Source of the DNA: Lacrimispora indolis DSM 755
Lineage (GTDB): Bacteria > Bacillota > Clostridia > Lachnospirales > Lachnospiraceae
DNA length: 64,000 nt
Direction of reading: 5' to 3'
Assembly: GCF_000526995.1 (NCBI RefSeq)
Contig: NZ_AZUI01000001.1
Location: 4,940,001-5,004,000 of the forward strand
Below the pieces are notes generated by a model. That model did no database searches, was not told the origin of the DNA, and saw only the letters and a program-made list of their open reading frames with translations. Positions within the stretch are counted from its first letter, which is position 1. Each line of letters opens with the position of its first letter. The position numbers and the translations under genes are program-made. Positions 7,912 to 17,149 of the stretch are shown in pieces.

Positions 7912-8760
7912 ATGTGGAAACGAAGAGTTCAGGAAATGAGAATGGATTATAAAACAGTAGAAAAGGTACCTTATTTATCTTTTCCGATTTTAGAAAAAAC
8001 AGGGCTTGTAAAGCAGGGTTTTTCAACGAAGCTGGGAGGAGTCAGTCAGGGAAAGTTTGCTACCATGAATTTTACATTTACCAGGGGAGATAACCGGGCC
8101 CATGTCCTGGAAAACTATAGCAGAATGGGAAAGGCCCTGGGAGTTGATGTGGAACGGATGGTCCTGTCCTATCAGACTCATACCACCAATGTCCGGCTGG
8201 TGACGGAAGAGGACGCAGGGAAAGGGATCATAAAGGAACGGGATTATGAAAATGTGGATGGATTAATCACCAATGTCCCGGGAATTACCCTGGTGACTTT
8301 TTATGCGGATTGTGTGCCCCTTTATTTTCTGGATCCTGTCCATCGGGCCATTGGGCTCAGCCATTCCGGCTGGAGAGGGACTGTGAACCGTATGGGGAAA
8401 ATCACCCTAGAGAAAATGAGAGAAGCTTTTGGAACAAGGGCAGAGGAGGTGATCGCCTGCATTGGCCCCAGCATCTGCAGGGATTGCTATGAGGTAGGAA
8501 GCGAGGTCGCCCAGGAGTTTAGGAAGGGATTTGATAAAAGACATTGGGAAGGGATATTAGCTGAAAAGGAAGATGAGAAGTATTTGCTTGATCTTTGGAG
8601 GGCAAATGAGATTATCCTGTTGGAAACAGGAGTGAAGCAGGAAAATATCCAGGTCACGGATATCTGTACCCATTGTAATTCAGACTATTTATTTTCCCAT
8701 CGGACGACTGGAAATGAGAGAGGGAATCTGGCGGCATTTTTAGGGCTTGCGGAGAAATAA
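7912..8760 (+). CDS. pgeF: Peptidoglycan editing factor / purine nucleoside phosphorylase-like (YfiH/LACC1 family)
   Basis: About 282 residues of the multicopper-oxidase-like YfiH family. Members include PgeF, which helps remove mis-incorporated residues from peptidoglycan precursors, and LACC1-type purine nucleoside phosphorylases. The zinc/substrate residues are visible in SYQTHTTNV, FYADCVPL, LSHSGWRGT and ICTHCNSDY. I choose ATG 7912, 11 bases after AGGTG; GTG 7900 and ATG 7903 overlap that ribosome site. A palindromic terminator shared with the convergent prs gene follows. Confidence 0.88.
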   Translation: MWKRRVQEMRMDYKTVEKVPYLSFPILEKTGLVKQGFSTKLGGVSQGKFATMNFTFTRGDNRAHVLENYSRMGKALGVDVERMVLSYQTHTTNVRLVTEEDAGKGIIKERDYENVDGLITNVPGITLVTFYADCVPLYFLDPVHRAIGLSHSGWRGTVNRMGKITLEKMREAFGTRAEEVIACIGPSICRDCYEVGSEVAQEFRKGFDKRHWEGILAEKEDEKYLLDLWRANEIILLETGVKQENIQVTDICTHCNSDYLFSHRTTGNERGNLAAFLGLAEK

Positions 8761-8792
8761 AAAGTTTGATGACCAGGCCGGTCTAATTATAA

Positions 8793-8824
8793 AATGGCTT
8801 AAATACCGCGGTATTTAAGCCATT
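8793..8824. terminator. Perfect palindromic bidirectional terminator between pgeF and prs
   Basis: A 32-base perfect palindrome centred on CGCG (arms AATGGCTTAAATACC and its complement). It lies between convergent genes and can form the same hairpin in either transcript. Flanks are A/T-rich but no long T-run follows on either side. Confidence 0.7.
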
Positions 8825-8845
8825 CATTATTGTTCTTTACCTGTT

Positions 8846-10027
8846 TTAAACTAAAACATATTTTTTTAATAAATTCTGTATCTTTTCTGTAGAAGAAAGG
8901 GCTCTGCTTATAGGCACGTCATGATTTAAGGAATTCACAATTGCCGCAATGTATTTACTGATGTCCGCCTCCACATACCATTCTCTTTCCAGTAATTCCT
9001 TGGGACGGTGGTTTAGATTGGTGGTAACGACACAGTCAATGTAGCCGCGGTTGTAATACTCGTCGAATTTGGTCAGTCCGTTGGTGAAGAGGCCGAAGGT
9101 ACAGCATACGATTACCTTGTCCGCCTTTCGATCTTTTAATTCCTTTGCAGTATCCAGCATGCTCTCTCCGGAAGAGATCATATCGTCTACAATCAGCACT
9201 GTTTTGCCTTCTACGGAGGAACCTAAGAACTCGTGGGCAACGATAGGGTTGCGTCCGTCCACCACTTTGGAGTAGTCCCGTCTCTTATAGAACATACCCA
9301 TATCCACGCTTAAGTTGTTTGCCAGGTACACAGCACGGTCCATAGCGCCTTCATCCGGGCTGATGACCATTAAATGCTCCTTATCGATCCTTAAGTCCGG
9401 ATACTGCTTTAACACTGCCTTGACAAACTGGTAGGTAGGCATGAAATTGTCAAAGCCGCTTAAAGGAATAGCATTTTGAACACGGGGATCATGGGCGTCA
9501 AAGGTGATGAGGTTGCTGACTCCCATAAAAACCAGTTCTTCCAAAGCCATGGCGCAGTCCAGGGACTCCCTTTTTGTTCTTTTGTGCTGGCGGCTCTCAT
9601 ATAAAAACGGCATAATGACATTTACCCTGTGGGCCGTTGCGCTGCATGCGCCGATAATCCTTTTTAAATCCTGAAAATGATTATCAGGTGACATGTGGTT
9701 GGTATAACCATTGACCGAATAGGTTATGCTGTGATTGGTGACATCTGCCATTACAAAGACATCCGTTCCCCGGACAGATTCTTTGATAATGCCTTTTGCT
9801 TCTCCGCTTCCAAAACGCGGGCATTCGCATTTGAGAAGGTAGGAGTCCACATCATACCCGCGGTAGTGAAGATCGGCTTTCCGGCGTATGAGCTCCTGGA
9901 TATCATTTCTGCGGAAACCTACGATGTGATCGTTTACTTTTCCGGCCAGTTCCCGGCAGCTTTCCAGCGCTGCAATCTTTAAGGGAGCAACAGGTAGTTG
10001 GTCGTTAAATACATAATCATGTGCCAT
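8846..10027 (-). CDS. prs: Ribose-phosphate pyrophosphokinase (long form)
   Basis: A 393-residue PRPP synthetase, making phosphoribosyl pyrophosphate from ribose 5-phosphate and ATP for nucleotide, His and Trp synthesis. The PRPP-binding loop is VLIVDDMISSGESM (around residue 275), the flexible loop contains YESRQHKRTKRE, and DAHDPRVQNAIPL gives the metal site. It is about 75 residues longer than the usual 315-320, with an atypical N-terminal part; I believe this long form is common in Lachnospiraceae. The start has GGAGGA 9 bases upstream on the minus strand. Confidence 0.93.
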   Translation of the reverse strand: MAHDYVFNDQLPVAPLKIAALESCRELAGKVNDHIVGFRRNDIQELIRRKADLHYRGYDVDSYLLKCECPRFGSGEAKGIIKESVRGTDVFVMADVTNHSITYSVNGYTNHMSPDNHFQDLKRIIGACSATAHRVNVIMPFLYESRQHKRTKRESLDCAMALEELVFMGVSNLITFDAHDPRVQNAIPLSGFDNFMPTYQFVKAVLKQYPDLRIDKEHLMVISPDEGAMDRAVYLANNLSVDMGMFYKRRDYSKVVDGRNPIVAHEFLGSSVEGKTVLIVDDMISSGESMLDTAKELKDRKADKVIVCCTFGLFTNGLTKFDEYYNRGYIDCVVTTNLNHRPKELLEREWYVEADISKYIAAIVNSLNHDVPISRALSSTEKIQNLLKKYVLV

Positions 10028-10096
10028 GACAAAGAGTCCTCCATAATAAATGAACAGCCAGCCGTAAGACTGCCTGCTTTTTAAATCTTACACCCT

Positions 10097-10126
10097 TTTA
10101 TACCATTGATTGACAGAATGCGTCAA
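10097..10126 (-). promoter_or_regulatory. Candidate promoter of prs
   Basis: On the minus strand TTGACG (10126-10121), 18 bases, then TATAAA (10102-10097), about 70 bases upstream of the prs start. Confidence 0.5.
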
Positions 10127-10169
10127 TAGTCTTTGCTGCTTTTCCAGGAAAAAAACAAAAAAGGCTTCC

Positions 10170-10198
10170 TTTACAAAGAGTGACAATCTTGTTATGAT
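10170..10198 (+). promoter_or_regulatory. Promoter of the DUF512-der-plsY-gpsA block
   Basis: TTTACA (10170-10175), 17 bases, TATGAT (10193-10198), 33 bases before the DUF512 gene and back to back with the prs promoter. Confidence 0.7.
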
Positions 10199-10231
10199 AT
10201 ATGGGATAGTTGCAGAAAGGTAAAAATTAAG

Positions 10232-11617
10232 ATGAGCAAAAGAGGACATATTATTAAAGCAGTCGATCCCGGCTCTATTGCAGAACAGCTGGAACTGGAG
10301 CCAGGAGATGCGGTCCTGTCCATAGATGGTCATGAGCTGGAAGATATTTTTGATTATGAGTATTATATTAACAGCGAGTCCATTTTCATGACTGTAAAAA
10401 AGAAAAACGGGGAAGAATGGGAGCTGGAAATAGAGAATCAATTCGAGGATCTGGGAATCACCTTTGAAAATGGGTTGATGAGCGAATATAAATCCTGCCG
10501 GAACAAATGCATTTTCTGCTTTATCGACCAGATGCCCCCTGGAATGAGAGAGACCCTGTATTTTAAGGATGACGATTCCAGGCTTTCCTTTTTACAGGGA
10601 AACTACGTGACGCTGACTAATATGAGCGATCATGACATCGACCGCATCATTAAATTTAAACTGGCGCCTATTAACATTTCCGTTCACACCACCAATCCTT
10701 CCTTAAGATGTGAGATGCTTCACAACCGGTTTGCAGGCAAGGCCCTGGACAAGATCCAAAGGCTGTATGAGGCGGAGATCCCCATGAACGGACAGATCGT
10801 GCTGTGCAAGGGTGTCAATGACGGAAAGGAACTGGAGAGGACCATAGAGGATTTGTCAAACTTCCTTCCATACATGGAAAGCGTATCAGCGGTTCCTGTG
10901 GGAATGTCAAAATACCGGGATGGCTTATATCCTTTACAGCCCTTTACCAATGAAGATGCAAAAGAGATACTGGAAATCATAGAACGGTGGCAGAAAAAGC
11001 TGTATAAGACCCATGGCAGCCATTTCATTCACGCCAGCGATGAGCTTTATATCCTGGCCGGACTGTCCCTTCCGGAAGAAGGGCGTTATGACGGGTATAT
11101 CCAGCTGGAAAACGGAGTGGGTATGCTCCGGCTTTTGGAAGAAGAAGTCAGGGCTGCCCTGGAAAATATGGAGGGTGACAGCAAATCCGAAGAGATTTCA
11201 ATTGCAACAGGCAGACTTGCCGCCCCCTATATTGAAAGTCATGCAAAACTGATCCAGGAAAAGTTTCCCGGACGGATCATTCACATTTATCCCATTACCA
11301 ATGCCTTTTTCGGTGAACAGATCACGGTGGCAGGCTTGATCACCGGACAGGATCTGATCGGGCAGCTTAAGGATAAGGTGATTGGCAGCCGGTTATTGCT
11401 TCCGGAATGTATGTTTCGAAGCGGTGAAGAGGTATTTCTTGACGATCTGACACGGCAGGATGTACAAAATGCTTTACAAGTACAGGTAGATATTGTAAAA
11501 TCAAGCGGTCAGGATTTTGTACAGGCTGTTCTCGGGCCGGTAGAAGAGAATGGAGCTTCTTATGAAGGTTATGAGTTAAGCACCCCAGCGGGTATCCCTT
11601 TACACCCCATAGGGTAG
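10232..11617 (+). CDS. DUF512 putative radical-SAM-like FeS protein with PDZ domain
   Basis: A 461-residue DUF512-family protein. A PDZ-like domain covers about residues 1-75 ([15 protein letters not shown]). A cysteine cluster [12 protein letters not shown] around 85-95 resembles a radical-SAM iron-sulfur site and is followed by [18 protein letters not shown]. The C-terminal half is DUF512. Biochemical function is unknown; the gene lies next to der in many Clostridia, suggesting a link to ribosome assembly or translation. The last residues (AGIPLHPIG) are encoded by a copy of the intergenic repeat described at 11589, so the C-terminus may have been altered by that element. Confidence 0.88.
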   Translation: MSKRGHIIKAVDPGSIAEQLELEPGDAVLSIDGHELEDIFDYEYYINSESIFMTVKKKNGEEWELEIENQFEDLGITFENGLMSEYKSCRNKCIFCFIDQMPPGMRETLYFKDDDSRLSFLQGNYVTLTNMSDHDIDRIIKFKLAPINISVHTTNPSLRCEMLHNRFAGKALDKIQRLYEAEIPMNGQIVLCKGVNDGKELERTIEDLSNFLPYMESVSAVPVGMSKYRDGLYPLQPFTNEDAKEILEIIERWQKKLYKTHGSHFIHASDELYILAGLSLPEEGRYDGYIQLENGVGMLRLLEEEVRAALENMEGDSKSEEISIATGRLAAPYIESHAKLIQEKFPGRIIHIYPITNAFFGEQITVAGLITGQDLIGQLKDKVIGSRLLLPECMFRSGEEVFLDDLTRQDVQNALQVQVDIVKSSGQDFVQAVLGPVEENGASYEGYELSTPAGIPLHPIG

Positions 11618-11709
11618 GGTGGGCCCTGCCCGGAAAACATGGGCGAGAGGGAGAAATACCCTTCGGGTATACCTTTATGCCCCAAAAGCATGGGCAAAGA
11701 GGAGAAAGG
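11589..11709. repeat. Modular intergenic repeat upstream of der
   Basis: Three related modules run from the end of the DUF512 gene to the der ribosome site. CGGGTATACCTTTATGCCC at 11664-11682 is identical to 53581-53599 before proA; a copy with three mismatches lies at 11589-11607 and includes the DUF512 stop region. Each is linked to a small hairpin of the type TGCCC..CATGGGC (11627-11644, 11679-11695). This looks like a dispersed palindromic repeat rather than a gene. Confidence 0.7.
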
Positions 11710-11717
11710 AAATATTT

Positions 11718-13046
11718 ATGAGTAAACCAGTAGTTGCCATCGTAGGCCGCCCCAATGTGGGAAAGTCTACGTTGTTTAATGTTTTGGCCGGTGATACCAT
11801 TTCTATTGTAAAGGATACACCAGGCGTTACCAGGGACAGGATCTATGCGGACTGTACCTGGTTGAATATGAATTTTACCCTGATTGATACAGGAGGTATT
11901 GAGCCGGACAGCAGCGACATCATCCTGTCCCAGATGCGGGAACAGGCGGAGATTGCCATTGCCACCGCAGATGTCATCATTTTTATCGTGGATGTTCGTC
12001 AGGGGCTGGTGGATGCGGATTCCAAGGTAGCGGATATACTTCGGAAATCTAAAAAGCCCGTCGTCCTTGCGGTCAATAAGGTTGACAGCTTCCAGAAGTT
12101 TGGAAATGATGTGTATGAGTTCTATAACCTGGGAATCGGCGATCCGGTTCCGGTATCTGCAGCTTCCAGGCTGGGCCTTGGAGATCTCCTTGATGAGGTG
12201 GCAAAGCATTTTGGCACTGCAGATACAGAAGAGGAAGAGGATGACAGGCCGAGAATTGCAATTGTGGGAAAGCCAAACGTGGGCAAATCTTCTATTATAA
12301 ATCAGCTTCTGGGAGAAAACCGGGTCATTGTCTCCGACATTGCAGGCACTACCAGAGATGCGGTGGATACGGAGATCGTTCACAATGATACGGAATATGT
12401 GTTCATTGATACAGCCGGCCTGAGACGGAAAAGCAAGATCAAAGAGGAACTGGAACGTTACAGCATCATCAGGACCGTAACGGCTGTTGAAAGGGCCGAT
12501 GTGGTGGTAGTGGTCATTGACGCTGAGGAAGGCGTGACCGAGCAGGATGCAAAAATTGCAGGCATTGCCCATGAGCGGGGAAAGGGCATTGTGGTTGCGG
12601 TCAACAAATGGGATGCCATTGAAAAGAATGACAAGACCATCTATGAATATACCAACAAGATTAAAAACACCCTGTCTTTTATGCCTTATGCAGAGTTCGT
12701 ATTTATTTCAGCAAAAACCGGACTGAGGATGAGTAAGCTGTTTGAGGTGATCGATATGGTTCGGGAAAACCAGACACTCCGGGTGGCTACGGGCGTTTTA
12801 AATGAAATCATGACAGAAGCCGTTGCCCTTCAGCAGCCCCCGTCTGACAAAGGCAAGCGGTTAAGGCTTTATTATATCACCCAGGTTGCTGTAAAGCCCC
12901 CGACCTTTGTGATCTTTGTAAATGATAAGGAACTGACTCACTTTTCCTATACCAGATACTTAGAGAATAAGATCAGGGAAGCATTCGGTTTCAAGGGAAC
13001 CTCCCTTAAGTTTATTTATAGAGAAAGAAGCGGAAAGGAACAGTAG
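11718..13046 (+). CDS. der: Ribosome-associated GTPase Der (EngA)
   Basis: A 442-residue tandem GTPase essential for 50S subunit maturation. G domain 1 has GRPNVGKST near residue 10 with DTGGIE; G domain 2 has GKPNVGKSS near 185 with [10 protein letters not shown]; a C-terminal KH-like domain follows. ATG 11718 follows GAGGAGAAAGGA; upstream in-frame codons translate the repeat and are rejected. plsY starts directly after its stop. Confidence 0.97.
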   Translation: MSKPVVAIVGRPNVGKSTLFNVLAGDTISIVKDTPGVTRDRIYADCTWLNMNFTLIDTGGIEPDSSDIILSQMREQAEIAIATADVIIFIVDVRQGLVDADSKVADILRKSKKPVVLAVNKVDSFQKFGNDVYEFYNLGIGDPVPVSAASRLGLGDLLDEVAKHFGTADTEEEEDDRPRIAIVGKPNVGKSSIINQLLGENRVIVSDIAGTTRDAVDTEIVHNDTEYVFIDTAGLRRKSKIKEELERYSIIRTVTAVERADVVVVVIDAEEGVTEQDAKIAGIAHERGKGIVVAVNKWDAIEKNDKTIYEYTNKIKNTLSFMPYAEFVFISAKTGLRMSKLFEVIDMVRENQTLRVATGVLNEIMTEAVALQQPPSDKGKRLRLYYITQVAVKPPTFVIFVNDKELTHFSYTRYLENKIREAFGFKGTSLKFIYRERSGKEQ

Positions 13047-13047
13047 T

Positions 13048-13689
13048 ATGGAGCGAATGATCTGTCTTATTGCCGGTTATTTATTCGGGCTCATACAGTC
13101 CGGCTATTTTTACGGAAAGGTCCATAAAATCGATATCCGCAATTACGGAAGCGGTAATTCCGGAACCACCAACGCTTTAAGGGTCATGGGGGCAAAGGCC
13201 GGAGCAGTCGTCTTTTTCGGTGATTTTTTAAAGTCATTGCTGCCCTGCCTGCTGATGCGGGTCCTGTTCCGCTCCCAGCCGGAGATGATTTATCTCCTGA
13301 TATTGTATATGGGCTTTGGCGTTATTCTGGGGCATAATTACCCGTTCTACTTAAATTTCAAGGGAGGAAAGGGAATTGCGGCCACTGCCGGGCTGATCGT
13401 AGCTGTTGATTTAAGACTGACACTCTTATGCCTGGCTGCATTTGTTTTGATCGTTGCTGTTACAAGATATGTTTCTCTGGGCTCTCTGGTGGTCGCAACA
13501 ATTTTATTTGTATGGCTGTTCCTCTTTGGAAAGACGGGGGCTTATGGTCTTGACCCAAGAACGTTGCCGGAATTCTACATAGTGGCAGCCCTGATAAGCG
13601 GTCAAGCGTTCTGGCGCCACCGGGCAAATATCGGACGGCTTGTCCGTGGCAGAGAGAATAAAATTTCCATTGGATCTGGAAAAAAATAA
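13048..13689 (+). CDS. plsY: Acyl-phosphate glycerol-3-phosphate acyltransferase PlsY
   Basis: A 213-residue multi-pass membrane enzyme that acylates glycerol 3-phosphate using acyl-phosphate, the first step of phospholipid synthesis in most bacteria. It shows GSGNSGTTNALRVMG (about 32-46), GHNYPFYLNFKGGKG (about 97-111) and the C-terminal HRANIGRLVRGRENK. It follows der by one base and precedes gpsA, which supplies its substrate. Confidence 0.95.
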   Translation: MERMICLIAGYLFGLIQSGYFYGKVHKIDIRNYGSGNSGTTNALRVMGAKAGAVVFFGDFLKSLLPCLLMRVLFRSQPEMIYLLILYMGFGVILGHNYPFYLNFKGGKGIAATAGLIVAVDLRLTLLCLAAFVLIVAVTRYVSLGSLVVATILFVWLFLFGKTGAYGLDPRTLPEFYIVAALISGQAFWRHRANIGRLVRGRENKISIGSGKK

Positions 13690-13704
13690 AATGAGGTGAG
13701 GAAA

Positions 13705-14715
13705 ATGGCTAAAATCGGAGTGATCGGATCAGGGAGCTGGGGAATTGCGCTGGCAGCCCTTCTATATAATAATGGGCATGAAGTGACTGTCTGGTCGGCT
13801 CTTCCCGAGGAAATTTCGGAGATGAAATCGACCCACAGGCATCATACTCTTCCGGATCTGGAGCTGCCTGGGGACATGATTTTTACGGAAGATTTAGAAG
13901 AAGCCATGACAGGACGGGATCTTCTGGTAACTGCCGTTCCTTCCGTATACGTCCGTTCCACTGCAAGAAAGATGAATCCGTTTTGCAGATATGGCCAGGT
14001 AGTTGTTAATGTGGCAAAAGGAATCGAAGAGTCCTCTCTTATGACCCTTTCTGAAATTCTGGAAGAGGAGCTTCCAATGGCAGATGTGGCAGTCCTTTCC
14101 GGTCCCAGCCATGCGGAAGAGGTGAGCAAAGGCCTGCCCACCACCTGTGTGGCAGGTGCCCGCACCAGAAAGACAGCTGAATACATCCAGGGTATTTTTA
14201 TGAGCGAAGTTTTCCGGGTTTATACAAGCCCTGATATCCAGGGGATCGAGCTGGGAGCTTCCCTTAAAAATGTCATCGCCCTTGCTGCCGGAATTGCCGA
14301 TGGATTGGGCTACGGTGACAATACAAAGGCGGCCCTGATCACAAGAGGCATTGCGGAAATATCCAGGCTGGGAACGGCTATGGGCGGCAAATTCCAGACC
14401 TTTTGCGGTTTGTCCGGGATCGGGGATTTGATCGTGACCTGTGCAAGTATGCACAGCAGGAACCGGAGAGCAGGAATCCTCATTGGCCAGGGAAAAACCA
14501 TGGAAGAGGCCACAAAGGAAGTAAAGATGGTGGTGGAAGGTATTTACTCTGCCAAAGCAGCCCTGGCCCTGTCGGTAAAATACGGCATTTCCATGCCCAT
14601 TGTGGAACAGGTAAATGCGGTCCTCTTTGACGGCAAACCCGCATCAGAGGCTGTGAAGGATTTAATGTTAAGGGATAAAACCATTGAAAGCTCTGATCTG
14701 CCCTGGGATAAATAG
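13705..14715 (+). CDS. gpsA: Glycerol-3-phosphate dehydrogenase [NAD(P)+]
   Basis: A 336-residue cytoplasmic enzyme that reduces dihydroxyacetone phosphate to glycerol 3-phosphate for lipid synthesis. The dinucleotide site is GVIGSGSWG at residues 5-13; SGPSHAEEV, GASLKNVIALAAGI with the catalytic lysine, and GDNTKAALITRG are diagnostic. ATG 13705 follows GAGGTGAGG; the GTG at 13696 is inside that site. It forms a lipid-precursor pair with plsY. Confidence 0.96.
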   Translation: MAKIGVIGSGSWGIALAALLYNNGHEVTVWSALPEEISEMKSTHRHHTLPDLELPGDMIFTEDLEEAMTGRDLLVTAVPSVYVRSTARKMNPFCRYGQVVVNVAKGIEESSLMTLSEILEEELPMADVAVLSGPSHAEEVSKGLPTTCVAGARTRKTAEYIQGIFMSEVFRVYTSPDIQGIELGASLKNVIALAAGIADGLGYGDNTKAALITRGIAEISRLGTAMGGKFQTFCGLSGIGDLIVTCASMHSRNRRAGILIGQGKTMEEATKEVKMVVEGIYSAKAALALSVKYGISMPIVEQVNAVLFDGKPASEAVKDLMLRDKTIESSDLPWDK

Positions 14716-14757
14716 TTAAGAATTCAGTTGATTTTTTCATAATTGAAATAAAAGCAG

Positions 14758-14786
14758 TTGACATTTTTATAAAGCCATTTTATTAT
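14758..14786 (+). promoter_or_regulatory. Strong promoter of the amino acid ABC importer
   Basis: TTGACA (14758-14763), exactly 17 bases, then TATTAT (14781-14786). Transcription from here would give a leader of about 140 bases. Confidence 0.8.
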
Positions 14787-14809
14787 AAAGACTATGTATA
14801 GTCGACGAA

Positions 14810-14836
14810 GTTCGATCTGTCTTTTGGGAATCGAAC
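14810..14836 (+). other. Inverted repeat in the importer leader
   Basis: GTTCGAT (14810-14816) pairs with ATCGAAC (14830-14836) around a 13-base loop. No T-run follows, so it is not a terminator; it may be a protein or RNA regulatory element. The rest of the leader to 14934 shows nothing else I recognise. Confidence 0.35.
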
Positions 14837-14934
14837 CGGTATCTACTTGGTTACGGCTTTAAATTTCCTGCCTTTATCAAGTAAATCATGTCACAGAACT
14901 GTATATATAAACGTTGTATGAGGAGGAATGGATT

Positions 14935-16158
14935 ATGAAAAAATCTATGAAGAAGTTACTGAGTCTTGGCATGGCAGTCGCTTTGGCAGCGTCTTTAACT
15001 GCATGCGGGGGCGGCAAAACTTCAGAAACCACCACTGCCGCAGAGTCAAACGCGGCATCAGGAGAGACTACAGAAGCAGCAAAGGCCTCTGGAGAAGGCT
15101 CCTTTAAAATCGGAGGTATCGGACCGATTACCGGCGGAGCAGCCATTTATGGACAGGCTGTTATGCGCGGTGCAGAACTGGCCATTGACGAGATCAACGC
15201 AGGCGGCGGAATAGGCGGCGCTCAGATCGAGTACAACTTCCAGGATGATGAACACGATACGGAAAAGGCAGTTAATGCTTACAATACCTTAAAGGACTGG
15301 GGTATGCAGATGTTAGTCGGCACCGTTACCTCCGCTCCATGTATTGCAGTAGGTGCGGAGTCCAGTAACGACAACATGTTCCAGCTCACTCCTTCCGGTT
15401 CTGCAGTGGACTGTGCAAAATTCGACAACCAGTTCCGTGTATGCTTCTCTGATCCAAACCAGGGAGCAGCTTCCGCACAGTACATCGGCGAGAACAAGCT
15501 GGCTACCAAGGTTGCCGTTATTTATGACAGCTCCGATGTTTATTCATCTGGTATCCATGATAAATTCCTTTCCGAAGCAGCTAATCAGGGAATTGAAATT
15601 GTGTCTGATGAGGCATTTACCGCAGATAACAATACCAACTTCTCCGTACAGCTTCAGAAGGCTCAGGATTCAGGCGCTGAGCTTGTATTCCTTCCAATTT
15701 ACTATTCCCAGGCTGCCCTGATCCTTGCTCAGGCAAAGCAGATGGGATATGAGCCCCAGTTTTTTGGCTGTGACGGACTTGACGGAATTTTGACCGTAGA
15801 AAACTTTGACACTGCACTGGCTGAAAATGTAATGCTTCTGACACCGTTTGCCGCTGATGCACAGGATGAGCTGACACAGAAGTTTGTTGCAACATTCAAA
15901 GAGAAATACGGTGAGATACCGAACCAGTTTGCTGCCGACGGTTATGATGCGGTTTACGCCATCAAAGCTGCTGCTGAAAAGGCAGGGATCACAGCAGACA
16001 TGGATGCTTCAGCAATCTGTGACGCTTTAAAGATATCTATGACAGAAATTTCCATGAACGGCTTAACAGGCGAGAACATGAAGTGGTCTAAAGACGGAGA
16101 ACCGGATAAGGCTCCTAAGGCTGTTAAGATCGTAAACGGTGTTTACACTGCAATGTAA
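14935..16158 (+). CDS. Branched-chain amino acid-type ABC substrate-binding lipoprotein
   Basis: A 407-residue periplasmic-binding-type lipoprotein of the Leu/Ile/Val (peripla_BP_6) family. The signal peptide ends in the lipobox LTAC with Cys24, followed by a Thr/Glu/Ser-rich linker and the domain from FKIGGIGPITGGAAIYGQ. ATG 14935 follows GAGGAGG. It heads a full livHMGF set. A perfect terminator after it should make it more abundant than the permease and ATPase messages. True ligand could be another amino acid or amide. Confidence 0.92.
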   Translation: MKKSMKKLLSLGMAVALAASLTACGGGKTSETTTAAESNAASGETTEAAKASGEGSFKIGGIGPITGGAAIYGQAVMRGAELAIDEINAGGGIGGAQIEYNFQDDEHDTEKAVNAYNTLKDWGMQMLVGTVTSAPCIAVGAESSNDNMFQLTPSGSAVDCAKFDNQFRVCFSDPNQGAASAQYIGENKLATKVAVIYDSSDVYSSGIHDKFLSEAANQGIEIVSDEAFTADNNTNFSVQLQKAQDSGAELVFLPIYYSQAALILAQAKQMGYEPQFFGCDGLDGILTVENFDTALAENVMLLTPFAADAQDELTQKFVATFKEKYGEIPNQFAADGYDAVYAIKAAAEKAGITADMDASAICDALKISMTEISMNGLTGENMKWSKDGEPDKAPKAVKIVNGVYTAM

Positions 16159-16194
16159 TTACTGAATTTCATTCATTTGGTAAATGACCCAATG

Positions 16195-16226
16195 GAGGGT
16201 CGTCCAGAGGACGACCCTCTTCTTTT
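16195..16226 (+). terminator. Internal terminator after the binding-protein gene
   Basis: An 11-bp perfect stem, GAGGGTCGTCC / GGACGACCCTC, with loop AGA and then TTCTTTT. It lies inside the importer operon, 29 bases before livH, so it probably sets the ratio of binding protein to membrane components by partial read-through. Confidence 0.85.
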
Positions 16227-16255
16227 AAAATAAACAACGAATGAGGTGCGATGAT

Positions 16256-17140
16256 ATGATGAGTTTCATATCCTATTTTATTAATGGTCTAAGCCTGGGC
16301 AGCGTTTATGCGATCATTGCCCTGGGGTATACCATGGTATATGGCATTGCCAAGATGCTTAACTTTGCTCATGGCGATGTAATTATGATCGGAGGATACG
16401 TGGTGTTCACAGTTGTCAGCACAATGGGCCTTGGCCCGGTTGCCGGCATACTCCTTGCAGTGATCTTATGCACAGTACTTGGCGTCGTCATTGAGGGTGT
16501 TGCTTACCGTCCTCTGCGCATGGCAAGTCCTCTTGCAGTTCTGATCACGGCAATCGGTGTGAGCTACCTTCTCCAAAACATCGCACTGCTCGTTTTTGGT
16601 TCCAATCCAAAATCCTTTACTTCTGTCGTGACAGTTCCGGCACTTAAGCTTTCCCAGGGAAAGCTCACCATTTCCGGTGAGACCATTGTCACAATTATCA
16701 GCTGTGTTATCATTATGATCGGTCTGACTGCATTCATCAAAAAGACAAGAGCAGGACAGGCCATGCTTGCTGTATCGGAAGATAAGGGTGCTGCCCAGCT
16801 CATGGGAATCAATGTGGATGGAACCATTGCCCTTACGTTTGCAATTGGCTCCTCTTTGGCGGCTGTGGCAGGTGCGCTTCTTTGTTCCGCTTATCCCACT
16901 CTTACTCCCTATACCGGCTCCATGCCAGGAATTAAGGCATTCGTAGCCGCCGTATTTGGCGGGATCGGGTCTATTCCCGGAGCGTTTATCGGCGGACTTT
17001 TATTGGGCGTCATTGAAAACTTAAGCAAGGCTTATATTTCTTCCCAGCTTTCCGATGCCATCGTATTTGCAGTTCTTATTGTTGTTCTTCTTGTAAAGCC
17101 TACTGGAATCCTGGGTAAGAAGATCAACGAGAAAGTATAG
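16256..17140 (+). CDS. livH: Branched-chain amino acid ABC permease LivH
   Basis: A 294-residue membrane permease of the LivH type with about eight hydrophobic segments, beginning FISYFINGLSLGSVYAIIAL and containing GYTMVYGIAKMLNFAHGD, a family hallmark. ATG 16256 follows GAGGTG by 7 bases; the ATG at 16241 precedes that site. It pairs with LivM to form the translocation channel. Confidence 0.94.
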   Translation: MMSFISYFINGLSLGSVYAIIALGYTMVYGIAKMLNFAHGDVIMIGGYVVFTVVSTMGLGPVAGILLAVILCTVLGVVIEGVAYRPLRMASPLAVLITAIGVSYLLQNIALLVFGSNPKSFTSVVTVPALKLSQGKLTISGETIVTIISCVIIMIGLTAFIKKTRAGQAMLAVSEDKGAAQLMGINVDGTIALTFAIGSSLAAVAGALLCSAYPTLTPYTGSMPGIKAFVAAVFGGIGSIPGAFIGGLLLGVIENLSKAYISSQLSDAIVFAVLIVVLLVKPTGILGKKINEKV

Positions 17141-17149
17141 GTGGATGAT

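Noticed and set aside
11619..11717. N-terminal extension of Der
   Set aside because: The 33 extra codons translate the repeat array; Der homologues start at [10 protein letters not shown].
14820..14840. GGAATCGAACC, the complement of a tRNA T-arm motif
   Set aside because: On the minus strand the T-stem does not pair over five bases and no acceptor, D or anticodon arms can be built around it.
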